From the NCBI GenBank assembly GCA_029945375.1, contig CM057069.1, forward strand, positions 1,426,001-1,490,000: DNA of 64,000 bases, read 5' to 3'. Shown in pieces: positions 23,835 to 34,372 of this stretch. Position 1 is the first letter of the stretch. Each line of letters starts with the position of its first letter. This DNA comes from Agaricus subrufescens. Taxonomy: Eukaryota; Basidiomycota; Agaricomycetes; Agaricales; Agaricaceae. A model generated the notes under the pieces. That model worked only from the letters and a program-made list of their open reading frames with translations. It was not told the origin of the DNA and made no database searches. Made by a program: the position numbers and the translations under genes.

Positions 23835-25256
23835 CTAGACATCGAGAGTTGCCCAATAATCATCAACGGCTGCAGGAGCATCGTCGTTCAGAGTAGCCTC
23901 TGGCTCCCAAGTCGCCTCAGACTCTGAATACCCAAGCCAGAGCACAAAGTATTCCATCTTTCCAAAAGCATTAATGCGGTGAGTCTTTATCCGGCTGACT
24001 GTGTACCGTTTCTCCACAACTATGTTCTTATCTGCCCGAACACGTGGTGTCTCCCTGGCCTTGTGCCCCCAAGCAGCCGGCAGGATTGCTTCAGAGAGCT
24101 TGCTCTTTGGCCCGAAAGATCGACGGATTTCAGAGCGTTTGCCTTTGAGTTCGGAATGTGCAAGTCGAGCATACTTGTCCAACTCGCAAAGAGTATGTTC
24201 GATATCCGCAACATCCATCGGAAGTTTTTGCGGACCGAGCCTCGGAGGCACCAAACCAAGTCGCTCGAAGTGATAGGTCTGATTGTCCGTTAACCATCGA
24301 ATAACCTCGACCTCGAAACCACGAACGGTAGATTTTCCTTTATTTAAACTCTTTCCAAACATTTTACCGAGTCCCGAAGACGCTCCAGGTCCAGGAATGA
24401 CAAAGTCATTTCTATGAAAGTTGAGGAGTTGGCTGTATGACAAATTTAACAAGAGCTGGTAGGTCGCGAATTCGCCCATACTTGGGAATGAAATGAGCCA
24501 TTCAAAAACATCCGCCATGTGCCACGCGTGTTGGCATTTTTCATAGATCTTGTTATCCATGAGAACTTCAAGTAGGATAAGATGGTTAATATAGCCCTCC
24601 TTCGAGATATCAAACTTCGGAGCAGGTTTTTGGAAGGCACCAGTATACAAGGTTACTCCACCGCTCTTCGCTTCCCGCAGAACAGCGCTGTATTTGGCTC
24701 GATCATAGGTTTCCCACTTGAGTGGTCCGAACTGGTCTTGGAGCATCTCCCAGGTTTCAATCTTGGTAAATAGATTAAATAAGATGACGCGGAAGGCGAG
24801 CTCGCGAGGTTTCTGTGACCCTTTTTCGATGACCTCGGTAATAATATACTGGCTCAACTTGTCCAGTACGCGAAAAGTATTGCAGAAGTGATACTTTTGG
24901 AGTATCGGGTCTTCTGTCCATCTGTAAGGGACGTTAGAAGCAGAAAGGCGTTGATAGAGTTACCAAACTTACGGCCGTGGGTGGCCTGCCCTGCGTCTTT
25001 CATCAACTGCGTGTCTTTCCGCCGCAAAACGCCAGAAGGTGTCAAAGGCGACTGTTGGGATCAACGTAACACCAGAAATAACAATAGGGTCAATGGTAGG
25101 CTTCTTCTTGATAGTGCGGGGAAAGGCGGTGGCATACGAGAGGCCGGCGGTGTAAGAGGATGAGCGGGAAATGAGGGAGTGTGTACTGGGGAAGTGCGGA
25201 GGACTGGAGCTGGAGGAGCTGGATTCGTCAGAGCTATTTGTCCTGAGAACGGGCAT
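23835..25256 (-). CDS. 5-hmdU DNA kinase helical-domain-like protein with C-terminal chromodomain
   Basis: Two exons (25256-24973, 24921-23835) give 456 aa. Residues 1-55 are a Ser-rich, Arg/Lys tail, likely disordered. Residues about 71-345 resemble the helical domain of phage 5-hydroxymethyl-deoxyuridine DNA kinases and related thymine-hypermodification enzymes: FDTFWRFAAERHAVDERR, PWTEDPILQKYHFCNTFRV, SQYIITEVI, NLFTKIETWE, DFVIPGPGASSGLGK and CELDKYARLAHSELKG. There is no P-loop kinase domain. Residues about 398-452 form a chromodomain (VEKRYTVSRI, EYFVLWLGYSESEATWEP) with aromatic-cage candidates Y401, W423 and W433. Inference: a nuclear protein that reads methylated histone and acts on, or binds, modified bases. 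Family identity is from memory of the motifs; enzymatic activity is unproven. It diverges from the METTL14-like gene. Confidence 0.8.
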
Positions 25257-25694
25257 AATATATTTAGAATTACGCGGGAACTATACGATCAAAAACGCGT
25301 CAAAAAACGGTTTTCCGCAGAGAACCTTTACTACGCACCAGAAAATAAACTCAGACGCGTCCAACGGTTATGAAAACCTATTCCCCTGGGCAGCCAGTAA
25401 GGGAGAAAAGGCAGACGTAATAAAAACATTCTCACGGTAGTATGTAACCCCCCACCGACGTGCTGTCACCAGACAAATTTTCGCACTCCTCTCTACCCCC
25501 GCCAAACGGGCCGGGTTTGGCGAGCGGCCCAGCAGAGCATGTCGTGCGGCCAGCGCACTGTCGATCCCGAGTGACGGACGACGGAAGGTCGCCCTGTTGC
25601 GGTGGTGGAGGATCAAAGCCAGGGACCCCCGAAAGTAACAGGACCAAACAAGCGGTCGTGACGGCATCCTGGGCCCAACGAGCTGCTCGCCTCT
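25257..25694. promoter_or_regulatory. shared divergent promoter region
   Basis: 438 bp between the start codons of the chromodomain gene (minus) and the METTL14-like gene (plus). GC content rises toward the METTL14-like side. No clear TATA box on either strand. Short open frames here have no recognisable domain. Confidence 0.5.
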
Positions 25695-27856
25695 ATGTCA
25701 TCCACCGCCGAGTTGCTTTGCGAGGCCAACGACGTCCTCGCTGCTCATGCTGCCCTGCTCGACAACGTCCGCGCCTCTCAGCATCAGTTCCGCCGCCACC
25801 TGCTCACCCTCCAGTCTCCCCCGGACGAGCTGCTCAATCTCCCCACTGTACCCTCATCGCCTCTCCTAGCACCCGACGATGATTCACCCTTGCCGTCTCC
25901 AACGGTCACACACGATGACCAAGACCGTTCGGATCTACCCCCCGCAAAAAAGGCCAGGCTCGCGCGTTATCGCAACTATGTACCGGAAGAGGAGACCATC
26001 CGAAATGATTATTCTCAAAGATACGTGAATGGCGGCGAATGGCCCCAGAACTGGGTAATCGGCGCAGAACCGGAGCATAGATTTGAAGAGTGAACATCCT
26101 CCCCTTTGATGCATCTCACATCCCCACTTAACTTAGTTTAATTGTCAGATATCCCAAACAACAAAGACTCCTCACCTTGAAAAAGAATTCTGTCAATAGT
26201 CATGCTACTCCTCCGTATTATCTCCCATATCATGAATTATCATCCCTGCACCCCAACAAGTTCGACGTTATTCTCCTAGATCCGCCTTTCTCGTCCTCTT
26301 TTAGTTGGGAACAGCTGCAGGAACTACCCATCCCGAACCTCGCGGCAGATCCCAGTTTTGTATTTCTCTGGGTCGGCAGCGGCGCCGGCGAAGGCTTGGA
26401 GAGGGGAAGGGAAGTTCTTGCAAAATGGGGATACCGCCGTTGTGAAGACGTTGTTTGGGTCAAGACGAACAAAACATCTAACCAAGGACCTGGGGTCAGG
26501 CGCCTCCCCTTATGACACCTAACAATCATTGCTGATCGTAAATGACAGACAGATCCACCAACAACTTCTCTATTCACCAGGACTAAACAACACTGCCTAA
26601 TCGGCATCCGTGGAACTGTCCGACGCTCAACTGATAGTTGGTTCGTTCACTGCAATGTTGGTAAGTAATTTTCGTTTGACGTATCAACGAAATCCCAGCT
26701 AAACATATATTTCTAGATACCGATGTGATTATTTGGGAAGGCGATCCTGCTGACCCTACACGAAAACCCCCAGAGATGTATACCCTGATTGAAAACTTTT
26801 GTCTGGGAATCCGACGGCTTGAGATATTTGGTCGAGCGACTTCTCTTCGGCGGGGTTGGGTTACCGTCCTGGCCCGGGGTAATGACAGACAACTCGCTGT
26901 CTCTGAAGACGGTTCCGTGCACGTCGAAGGAGAAGAAGGCGGACTCGCAACGACGTGGCGACAAGAAACATGGGACGAACAAGTCAAACAACTTCACACC
27001 AATGGCAGGGCCGTCGTACCTATGACGCCCGAAATTGACGCACTCCGACCAAAATCCCCTGTACGACACAACCAAAACATGTCCAGCGGTGGCGGCTCAG
27101 CCATGAGCGGTGGAGTCGCTGTAGGTATACCTGGTGGATCTAATAATAACACTAATTCTGGTGGCGCGAGATTCAACTCTGGGAACCGGCAAAGTTCATT
27201 CATGAATCATGGGCCTGCCCTGCTTTCCCAGAACCAGATGGTGAATCAGAACCAGATGATGGCTCAACAAAATATGATGGGCATGGGTGTTGGTGTAAAT
27301 CAATTTGGGATGGGAATGGGCGTACCCGTACCTATCGACGAAATGATGTCCCCTGGATGGAATCATATGATGAACGCTGGCCCAATGGGCGCTATGAACG
27401 TGAATGGGATGGGACCACCAGGAATGCCTGGTGGACCTGGTCATGTTGGGATGAACAACAATAATGTCAACTTAGGCATGCCATCTGTCGTTCCTATGGG
27501 AGGTGTCAATGTCGGACCACATATGCCTATTCATCATCATCAGCAGCAGCAAATGATGAATCATATGGGTATGGGAGGCGGTGGTTTCCAAGCTCATTCT
27601 GCCGTGGGGTTCGGAAATGGTGTACCAGTATTCAACCCAGCTATGAATAATGGTGGAATGGGATGGGGCGATCAAGGTCAGCATACATCTAAAATGAAAG
27701 CATCTTTTGTTGATGTGAAATCAATTGTCGTTTTTAGGACCTATGGTCAATGGCATGAATATGGGAGGTATGAATATGAATATGAACATGAACATGAATA
27801 ATATGCCTCTCCATAATATGGGGATGGGGGGACAATGGGGAAATGGCGGCTTCTGA
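25695..27856 (+). CDS. METTL14-like MT-A70 family protein
   Basis: Member of the MT-A70 methyltransferase family, METTL14/KAR4 clade: the RNA-binding partner of the METTL3/IME4 m6A writer. Five exons: 25695-26089, 26149-26494, 26549-26660, 26717-27676, 27738-27856; 643 aa. The core has [64 protein letters not shown], then [18 protein letters not shown] and [11 protein letters not shown], all matching METTL14. The catalytic-position tetrapeptide is DPPF (residues 176-179), not DPPW (METTL3) or EPPL (METTL14). The last 300 residues are Asn/Met/Gly-rich low complexity. The final intron (27677-27737) is required: without it the frame runs into an unrelated YEYEHE end. No METTL3/IME4 gene is in this window. 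Confidence 0.92.
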
Positions 27857-29323
27857 TTTGTTTTCTTGATTTTCTGTTTATATTATTTTGTGCATGTTGC
27901 TGTCGGTTTGTTTTTTGTTTTTTTCCTTTTTTTGCGAACTGTCTGCAGGTACTTAGAGTATGTAATGACTAAATTCAAGAGAAGCTGTGCCAGTCCATGA
28001 TTGACCCGTTTAACTTTGAGATTTTTATCTTTTTTTCTCGGCTGGCTCGACTTAGTTACGGCAGCGAGATGAGGAGAACTACTCCCATGAACTGCATCTG
28101 AACCGGGGACATATTGTCGCAGACGTTTTGGCCGAGTCTTACCGAAAATACTCACGGGGGAAACAACCGGGATAGGTACTTTGATGAAAACGGGCAGTAG
28201 TGATTGTTGTATTTGTACAAGGGAACGAGTTATTTCCTTCATCATTCTTACTCGGCTCAATCCTGCATACCATTGATTTTAACCCACCCCTCTTGGAAAA
28301 AAAATTATTTTGAACGGTGTCGTTGTGTTAAATCAGGAGAAGCAATGCCCAACAGTTTCCTAGAGGACCGTAAGCCTTTTTGAAAGATGGGAACACGGAG
28401 CAAATAAATGAACTCTATATGATCTTCCATTATCACTGACTTTTGAATCCCCCGGTGTCCCAGGATTTACATCAATTACGGGGATCTCACCTAGATTTCA
28501 ATCACCTTCTCCGTCCTATCATACTTGGCAGTACTACACAAGTGGTTCTTTTTGTCCCATGCTAACCCACTGTCCTCCAACACTTCACGGCCCTACATAA
28601 ACTCAAAAAGCAGTCAATTGAAGTAATTGAATAGCCGCTTTCTTCCACGCCTAGATCTCCACCTCCTAAACGTTTCTACTTCAGACCATTTCAACAAACG
28701 CACCTTTGTTTTTTCACATACACAAGCTCTGTCACCGGCGGGGTTATACTAAATTCGTCGTCTTCATTCTACCATCAAGTGTTTCGGAAGACTTGACGGT
28801 GTTAACCGCAGCATCGGGTCTCTCCTATCTTCCAAGCAATGTTTGTTGTTCGGCTTCCTTTAGAGATTCTATACTACTCATGATCACATCCGTTCAATCG
28901 AATCAGACGAAAGGAAATAAGTCATGGAAAGACAAAGAAAAACTGATTTCCACGGATGTTTCACTGTGTTCACAGGCTCCTGTGAATCGGAGGGCTGTGC
29001 TTGCTCTTGGTAGAACATTTCTTTCTAGATTACAGACCGCCACACGATAAGATTGATGTGTATAATCTGATCAATTCAATTCAACGTGGGTACTGCTAAT
29101 CATCAGGATAAAAATCTGGGCGGGAGCTTTTAACACCGCTGATATATGTAACACGCGGCAGCCTTTAAAAATCATGCCGCCAAGATCTCCCAGGGCCTAA
29201 GGGAGGCAAGGGCAAGACTTGAAGGAAACGAGTCGAGGAATGCTGACATAAGCCGATGTGAAATTTAGTTTCCTAAACCAAGCTTACCATTTATCACTTA
29301 CTCTCGTTTCTCGTTGGCTCGTC
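27857..29323. other. intergenic region
   Basis: Contains the 3' flank of the METTL14-like gene and the promoter of NOC2. The open frame at 28706-29050 has no ATG at its start and no domain. I see no RNA gene or repeat. Confidence 0.5.
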
Positions 29324-32109
29324 ATGGGTAAAGCTACAAAAGCGACAAGAAAGTTTGCTGCACGTGGTCAATTGAAGAAAACTATTGAAGCTCGGCATAA
29401 GAGGCAACAAGTACGGAGAAAAATTCAAGCGCGGAAAGCATCAAAACCTGGCGAGTCGAAAAAGAAACGGGAGGAAGGGTCTGATGAAAATGAAGAGGAT
29501 GATGTTGAGGAAGCGAGCGTTTCACAAAAGAAGAAGGGGTATGTTCAAATTATCCCCAATCCTTCGCGCTAAACTAACAACAGAAGTACAGAGTCAAGTC
29601 TGTCGATGACTTTCTAAGCGGTGCTTTTATGGAAGGAAGCGACGGTGATGATGATATAGAAGAAGATGACAATGGAGTAAGAATCTTGTGTCAAGGGAGT
29701 TTCCTTTCTTTTCGGGATTCTGATTTGGTGCGGTTCAGGAATCTGAGGATGAAGATATGTCGGAGAATGAGGATGATGACTTCGATGATAATGCCTCTTT
29801 TGCTTCCGTGGATGATTTGGAGGGTACGTCTTCTCGGATTTGTAATTCCGAGATATATCTCTGACACGGTCATTTGAATTTCAGATGAGGGGCAAGCCCA
29901 CCTCCTTGAACTTTCCAGACTCGCTGAAAAGGACCCCGAATTTTATAAATATCTTCAGGAGAATGACCGAGAGCTACTTGAATTCAATCCCAATACTGCT
30001 AACAGTAATGATGACCCGGCCGATGACGACATGGATGATGGAGACGAAACGACGCCGACGCTCACAAAGGAGCATTTACGCGAATGGCAAAAGGCTCTTT
30101 TAGAGGTATGTTTTGAATAATGTCGATGATATCTTTTTTTAAATAATTTCATGCGTAAATCTTCATCTATACAACAGCATAGATCTTTAAAGGCATTACG
30201 CAAGTTACTAATAGCCTTCCGCGCCGCTGTGCACATGAACGAAGATGACCAGGTCGTAGCTTGGAGTATATCTAGCTCAATAGGTGTGTATCCCCTTGCA
30301 GTTTCACAGTCTTGTCTTCGGCGATCAATCATATGACTCAAGTGGTGTGTTGCAGTCTATAACAAAGTAGTGATGTCAGCACTGAGGTATACCCCAATGG
30401 TGCTTGAACACCACGTACCATATAAAACGCTTGCGACAGGGAAATTGTAAGTTTCCAAGTATTGATCTTACTAATTGCGCAGCTAACAATGCTGCTATGG
30501 TTTCCCTTGACTCAGCAAACCCCCGACACAAACACCAAAGTTTAAAGTCCTGCAAAAAATGATTTTGGCTTATCTTCACAATATAATACATCTTCTCTCA
30601 CAATTGACTGATGCGGAGCTGCTTCGACTCGCCCTGACGGAAAGCGCAAAAATCCTTCCGTATGTGGTTAGTAGCCGGAAAGCTGTCAAATTGTATCTCA
30701 AGGTCGGTATCTCTTTCGCTGATCCCGTCGTTCCCATGTGTCTAAATTAAGTCACTCAGAAATGTTTAGATTTATGGTCAAGCGCCGAGGATAATATTCG
30801 GATAGCTGCGTACCTGTCAGTGCGACGGCTCGCATTGTCGAATGACGATAGTATCTTGGATTCTATACTCAAAGTAAGCAGTTGGAGCCTCTTATTCTGT
30901 ATCTTGAACGACTAATATTATACCAAGAACACGTATCTCTCTTTGATTCGGTCATCAAAAAGTACCGGTGCACATACATTACCTTCTATAAACTTGATGA
31001 AGAATTCTGCGTCGGAAGTTTTTTGTATCAATCATTCGATAGCATATCAGCATGCTTTCGGTTACACCCGCCAACTCGCGATTCATCTACGAAATAGCAT
31101 GAAGATCAAGTCTAAGGTATGAACCCCAAAACTTTTTCTGTTATCACCTGATAATAGATACGGTCCGTACAATTTTTAGGAAGCATACAAGCAAGTGTAT
31201 AATTGGCAATTTGTTCACTCTGTCGATTTCTGGTGCATCATTCTCTCGAAAGCTTGTAATAAAGAAGCAGAGGAGGAATCCGGCAAGGAAAGCGAGATGA
31301 AACCGTTGATTTATCCGCTAATCCAAGTCGCCCTTGGAGCGATCAAGTCAGTTTACTCGTATCTGTCAAGGAAAATTTTTTTCCCTTACCACATCTTTTG
31401 TAGGCTCATACCCAATAGTCGCTCGTATCCATTTCATCTACAGATTCTTCGGTCCGTAATCAGCCTCACCAAACACACGAGCATATACGCTCCAGTGGCG
31501 CCATATGTTGTTCCAATCATGACTTCGATAATTTCCCCTTCAAGCAAACCCAAATCATCGACGTTGAAGTCATTGGATTTCGAAACGTTAATCCGGGTTC
31601 CCCAACAGTATATTAAGACACGTGTATACTCCGAGGGCATCGCCGAAGAGGCGACATATCTTCTTGCCGAATGGCTAGCGAGCCCTACGGTCCACGGAAG
31701 TATAGGTTTCCCGGAAGTCACCATTCCAGTTGTCATTCAACTACGACGGAGCCTTAAAGCCGCCAAATCATATTCCGCAGCATCGGGGACTGCAAAGGAA
31801 CAAAATATTGTCAAGACATTTTTAGAACGGGTCGAGGAAAGTGCGAAATGGATTGAAAATCTGCGGAAATCGGTCACTTTTGGGCCCGGGAAAATGCTTG
31901 TTGTGGAGCAATGGGAGAAAGGGTTGAAGGATCGACTGAAAGAGGCTCCGCTATGCAAATATCTCAAGGTACAGCTCAAGGCTAGAGAAAAGCGGCGAAA
32001 ATTGCTTGAGAAGGTAAGCTCGCTGTGCGCCAAATTTATCTGAGCTGACGCGCTTGTTTTTCCGTGACAGGCCCGAGCTGGCGAAGATGAGATCTTAGAA
32101 GAGGACTAA
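29324..32109 (+). CDS. NOC2: nucleolar complex protein 2
   Basis: Ribosome biogenesis factor that pairs with NOC1 and NOC3 to move pre-60S particles from nucleolus to nucleoplasm. It begins MGKATKATRKFAARGQLKKT, the standard NOC2 basic start, followed by a Lys/Arg-rich region and acidic stretches (SDGDDDIEEDD, MSENEDDDFDD). The core includes HLREWQKALLE, FRAAVHMNED, RYTPMVLEHHVPYK, RHLRNSMKIKSKEAYKQVYN-type sequence near 31100-31200, and YPLIQVALGAIK, with a C-terminal KAREKRRKLLEKARAGEDE. About nine to ten short introns break it. The junction after exon 1 near 29515-29580 is uncertain: the strong GTATGT donor gives the wrong phase, so a weaker donor upstream is likely. Conserved throughout, no internal stops once spliced. 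Confidence 0.93.
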
Positions 32110-32404
32110 AACTTCCTGACTCTTGAAAGTGGCGAAACACGGCTACCGACGGCCTTCGGAGAATGGGGTATCGTGTGACTCATGTGTGAACACGAAATAT
32201 ATCAGGAGAAAACAATAGAAGTACAGGACCCCATGATCTCGTTTACGATACTGTCGACTCCTTCTATCTAGGTGAATTTCGTCACCGGGGCACATATATA
32301 TCCCTGTTCCGAAAATACGAATAGAGTGCGTCTGATTGCCGTGGTCGACGCCGCAAAACCCGATTTCTTGACTCAGTAATACGGGAGAATCGCCGAATTT
32401 TTTT

Positions 32405-32797
32405 TTACCACATGTTGAAGAAAACCTTCCACCAGGGTCGCCCAATCCCTTTAGCACTCTGCTCGAACGCTTGCACTAGGCGATCGTAATGATGAGGCAT
32501 TGACGGGGGATGAAGCATTTTTTGCGAAAGGGGATACTATAGATGCGCGAATCCCGTTGACTTAGTCACAGACATGAGTGTAGTCATTTAAACCATATGT
32601 ACCTTTTTCGCTATATCATTGTCCCGAAGTGATCTTGCGGCAGAGACCGCCTGTGTTGTAAGCCGAGGGTGGACAGCTAATGACTCCAGGAATGTCTTCA
32701 GTTGTAGATTGGGTCGGAATGGGTCTACAACCCAGGAGTGTGCGATAGCGCCAAGTTTTTGTGCGAGTTTCTTGTTGGCTACTGCAGTTGCTGCCAT
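32405..32797 (-). CDS. small conserved fungal protein, function unknown
   Basis: Two exons, 32797-32603 and 32536-32405, give 108 aa. The first encodes MAATAVANKKLAQKLGAIAH, WVVDPFRPNLQLKTFLESLA and HPRLTTQAVSAARSL. The second restores the frame with YPLSQKMLHPPSMPHHYDRL, then AFEQSAKGIGRPWWKVFF. The motif order DPFRPN..LQL..FL, then YPLS..ML.P.SMP.HY.RL, then GRPWW recurs in short fungal proteins I have seen annotated only as hypothetical. There is no membrane helix and no clear presequence. It is too short and too patterned to be chance, but I do not assign a function. Without the 66 bp intron the frame stops at residue 69. Confidence 0.75.
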
Positions 32798-33840
32798 TGA
32801 GAATTGTGGTTAGAGAAGAGCAGCACAAGTGATGGCAGGACGCCGGTGATTGAAACTCCGACACTCCGACTGATCCGTAAAGCCGACTGCGAAATCCTGG
32901 ATTTCATTCCCGTGTGGATCCATGTGAGGGCACGTTGACACGTGGTTAACCTGGGATTTCGCAGTGCCTCTCTCGGCTCGATGATCTCGGCTGATGCAGG
33001 TACATCTCCTCTCATTTTTATCCCCTGAATGACATCATATAATAAGGCCAGTTGTTACATAGAATCAACCTTTGTCGAAGTTGAGTTAAAGCTGCTCGTG
33101 CCGCGTTTTCGCTCTTCGATCAAAATTTCCGCGATACCCGTAAGAGTACTAGTTGCTCAGTAGAGACAAAAATTAACTTTCCATCTTGCCTTACGTGCTA
33201 GAAGAATAGTCATCAAGCATTACACATGTTAGGCGATAGTGCCATAACTACCGCTTCCATTTTTCAACAAACCCAATAAGAAACCTGAAGCTTTAAGCTC
33301 TTATGAACGATCTTGATCATGTCCCTGGCCGACGGGAAGTCGCGAACGGATTTCTCCACTGTGATCGATGCGATGCGATGAACATGATATCATCGTACCT
33401 ACCTATGGAGCAAATTCCAGGACCAGCATGGCATCTCGAAAGTCGAATATGTACAGACATGATGATCGAACTAAGCCCGATCATCAGCGTTGGTTGCTCT
33501 CGGAGTCCGCCGCCCGCGCCATCTTTCATAGTCACTGCACTTCTCATGTTTATTATTGGCATCCTATCGTAAGCCAACTTTCTTCTGTCTAAATATTGAT
33601 CATGGTATTTGAGCACCTGTAAGGTATTACGAGAGGGCAAAGACATCAAAATGCCCCAATCTGGGCATTAGGTTCTCCCTTGTTAAGTATATGTCCGAGT
33701 CGGACCTCGATGTGCATGAGTTGAACTTTATTGCTATAGGACTTTGTGGCAGGTATGAGGCCTGAGGTATGGACTACATGAAAGAGGCATAATGTACACC
33801 GCGGCTTCAATTTTGGTTCAGCGGGGATAGATCTCTGCGG
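32798..33840. other. intergenic region
   Basis: About 1 kb without a supported gene. Overlapping frames on both strands at 33300-33650 have no recognisable domain and irregular composition. Confidence 0.5.
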
Positions 33841-34184
33841 CTATCCCTTCTGCAGCTTGGAGTAAACACCCGCGCCAAAGGCGACGCCGTCCAGTACAGC
33901 AGCCTACATCAAACCTCGTTACGGACGGACGGATGTTTTAGCAATGGGAGCTACACGGTGCCTATCGATTCGGAGCCTGGGGTAGTCCTGCGTACATCCC
34001 ATCCAGACGGTGCAGCACTGAAGAGTGCTGTCTGGAGCGAGCCACACCATCGTAGATTCCCTGGTTCTGGTCCATCTGGAAACGGCAAGTTGGTATCCTT
34101 TTTGAGGACAGATGTTTCACTTTAGGGCAGACGTGGGGTGTCCACTTACTCCTTTACCCCTCCTCCGCCAAATTCAACGCCCAT
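33841..34184 (-). CDS. possible small protein, about 70 aa
   Basis: A tentative three-exon model. Exon 1 from 34184 encodes MGVEFGGGGVKE, followed by a GTAAGT donor. Exon 2 encodes WTRTRESTMVWLAPDSTLQ, then CTVWMGCTQDYPRLRIDRHR. Exon 3, after a GATGTAG acceptor, encodes AAVLDGVAFGAGVYSKLQKG and stops at 33841. Splicing keeps the frame open through stops that interrupt the other frames. The exon-3 end looks protein-like, with a short hydrophobic segment. I do not recognise the family. It is divergent from the HSP70-like gene. The open exon-2 frame could be coincidence. Confidence 0.4.
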
Positions 34185-34372
34185 CGTTGAACATTCTGCC
34201 TGCCGCTCAGGTTGTCGAGGATCTTCACAAATGGCCAGACGTAATAATTTGTGTTAATCAGACTTGACCAAATAAGGCAAACCACATGTTTGCGGGCGCT
34301 TGAGTTCGACGGTGTCCTGCGCTCACCCTTCTCGTGTCCTTCGCTCACCGTTCACCCGTTGTTGTGCTCATA

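Noticed and set aside
23574..23927. Plus-strand frame of 117 codons next to the NUP192 start
   Set aside because: It starts with GTG, not ATG, overlaps the NUP192 5' end and the 3' end of the chromodomain gene, and has no recognisable domain.
28706..29050. Plus-strand frame of 114 codons between METTL14-like and NOC2
   Set aside because: It begins with TTG and has mixed composition without a domain or supported splice sites.
33303..33649. Overlapping frames on both strands
   Set aside because: Neither shows a domain, signal peptide or convincing exon boundary; two frames on opposite strands at one place are usually shadows.
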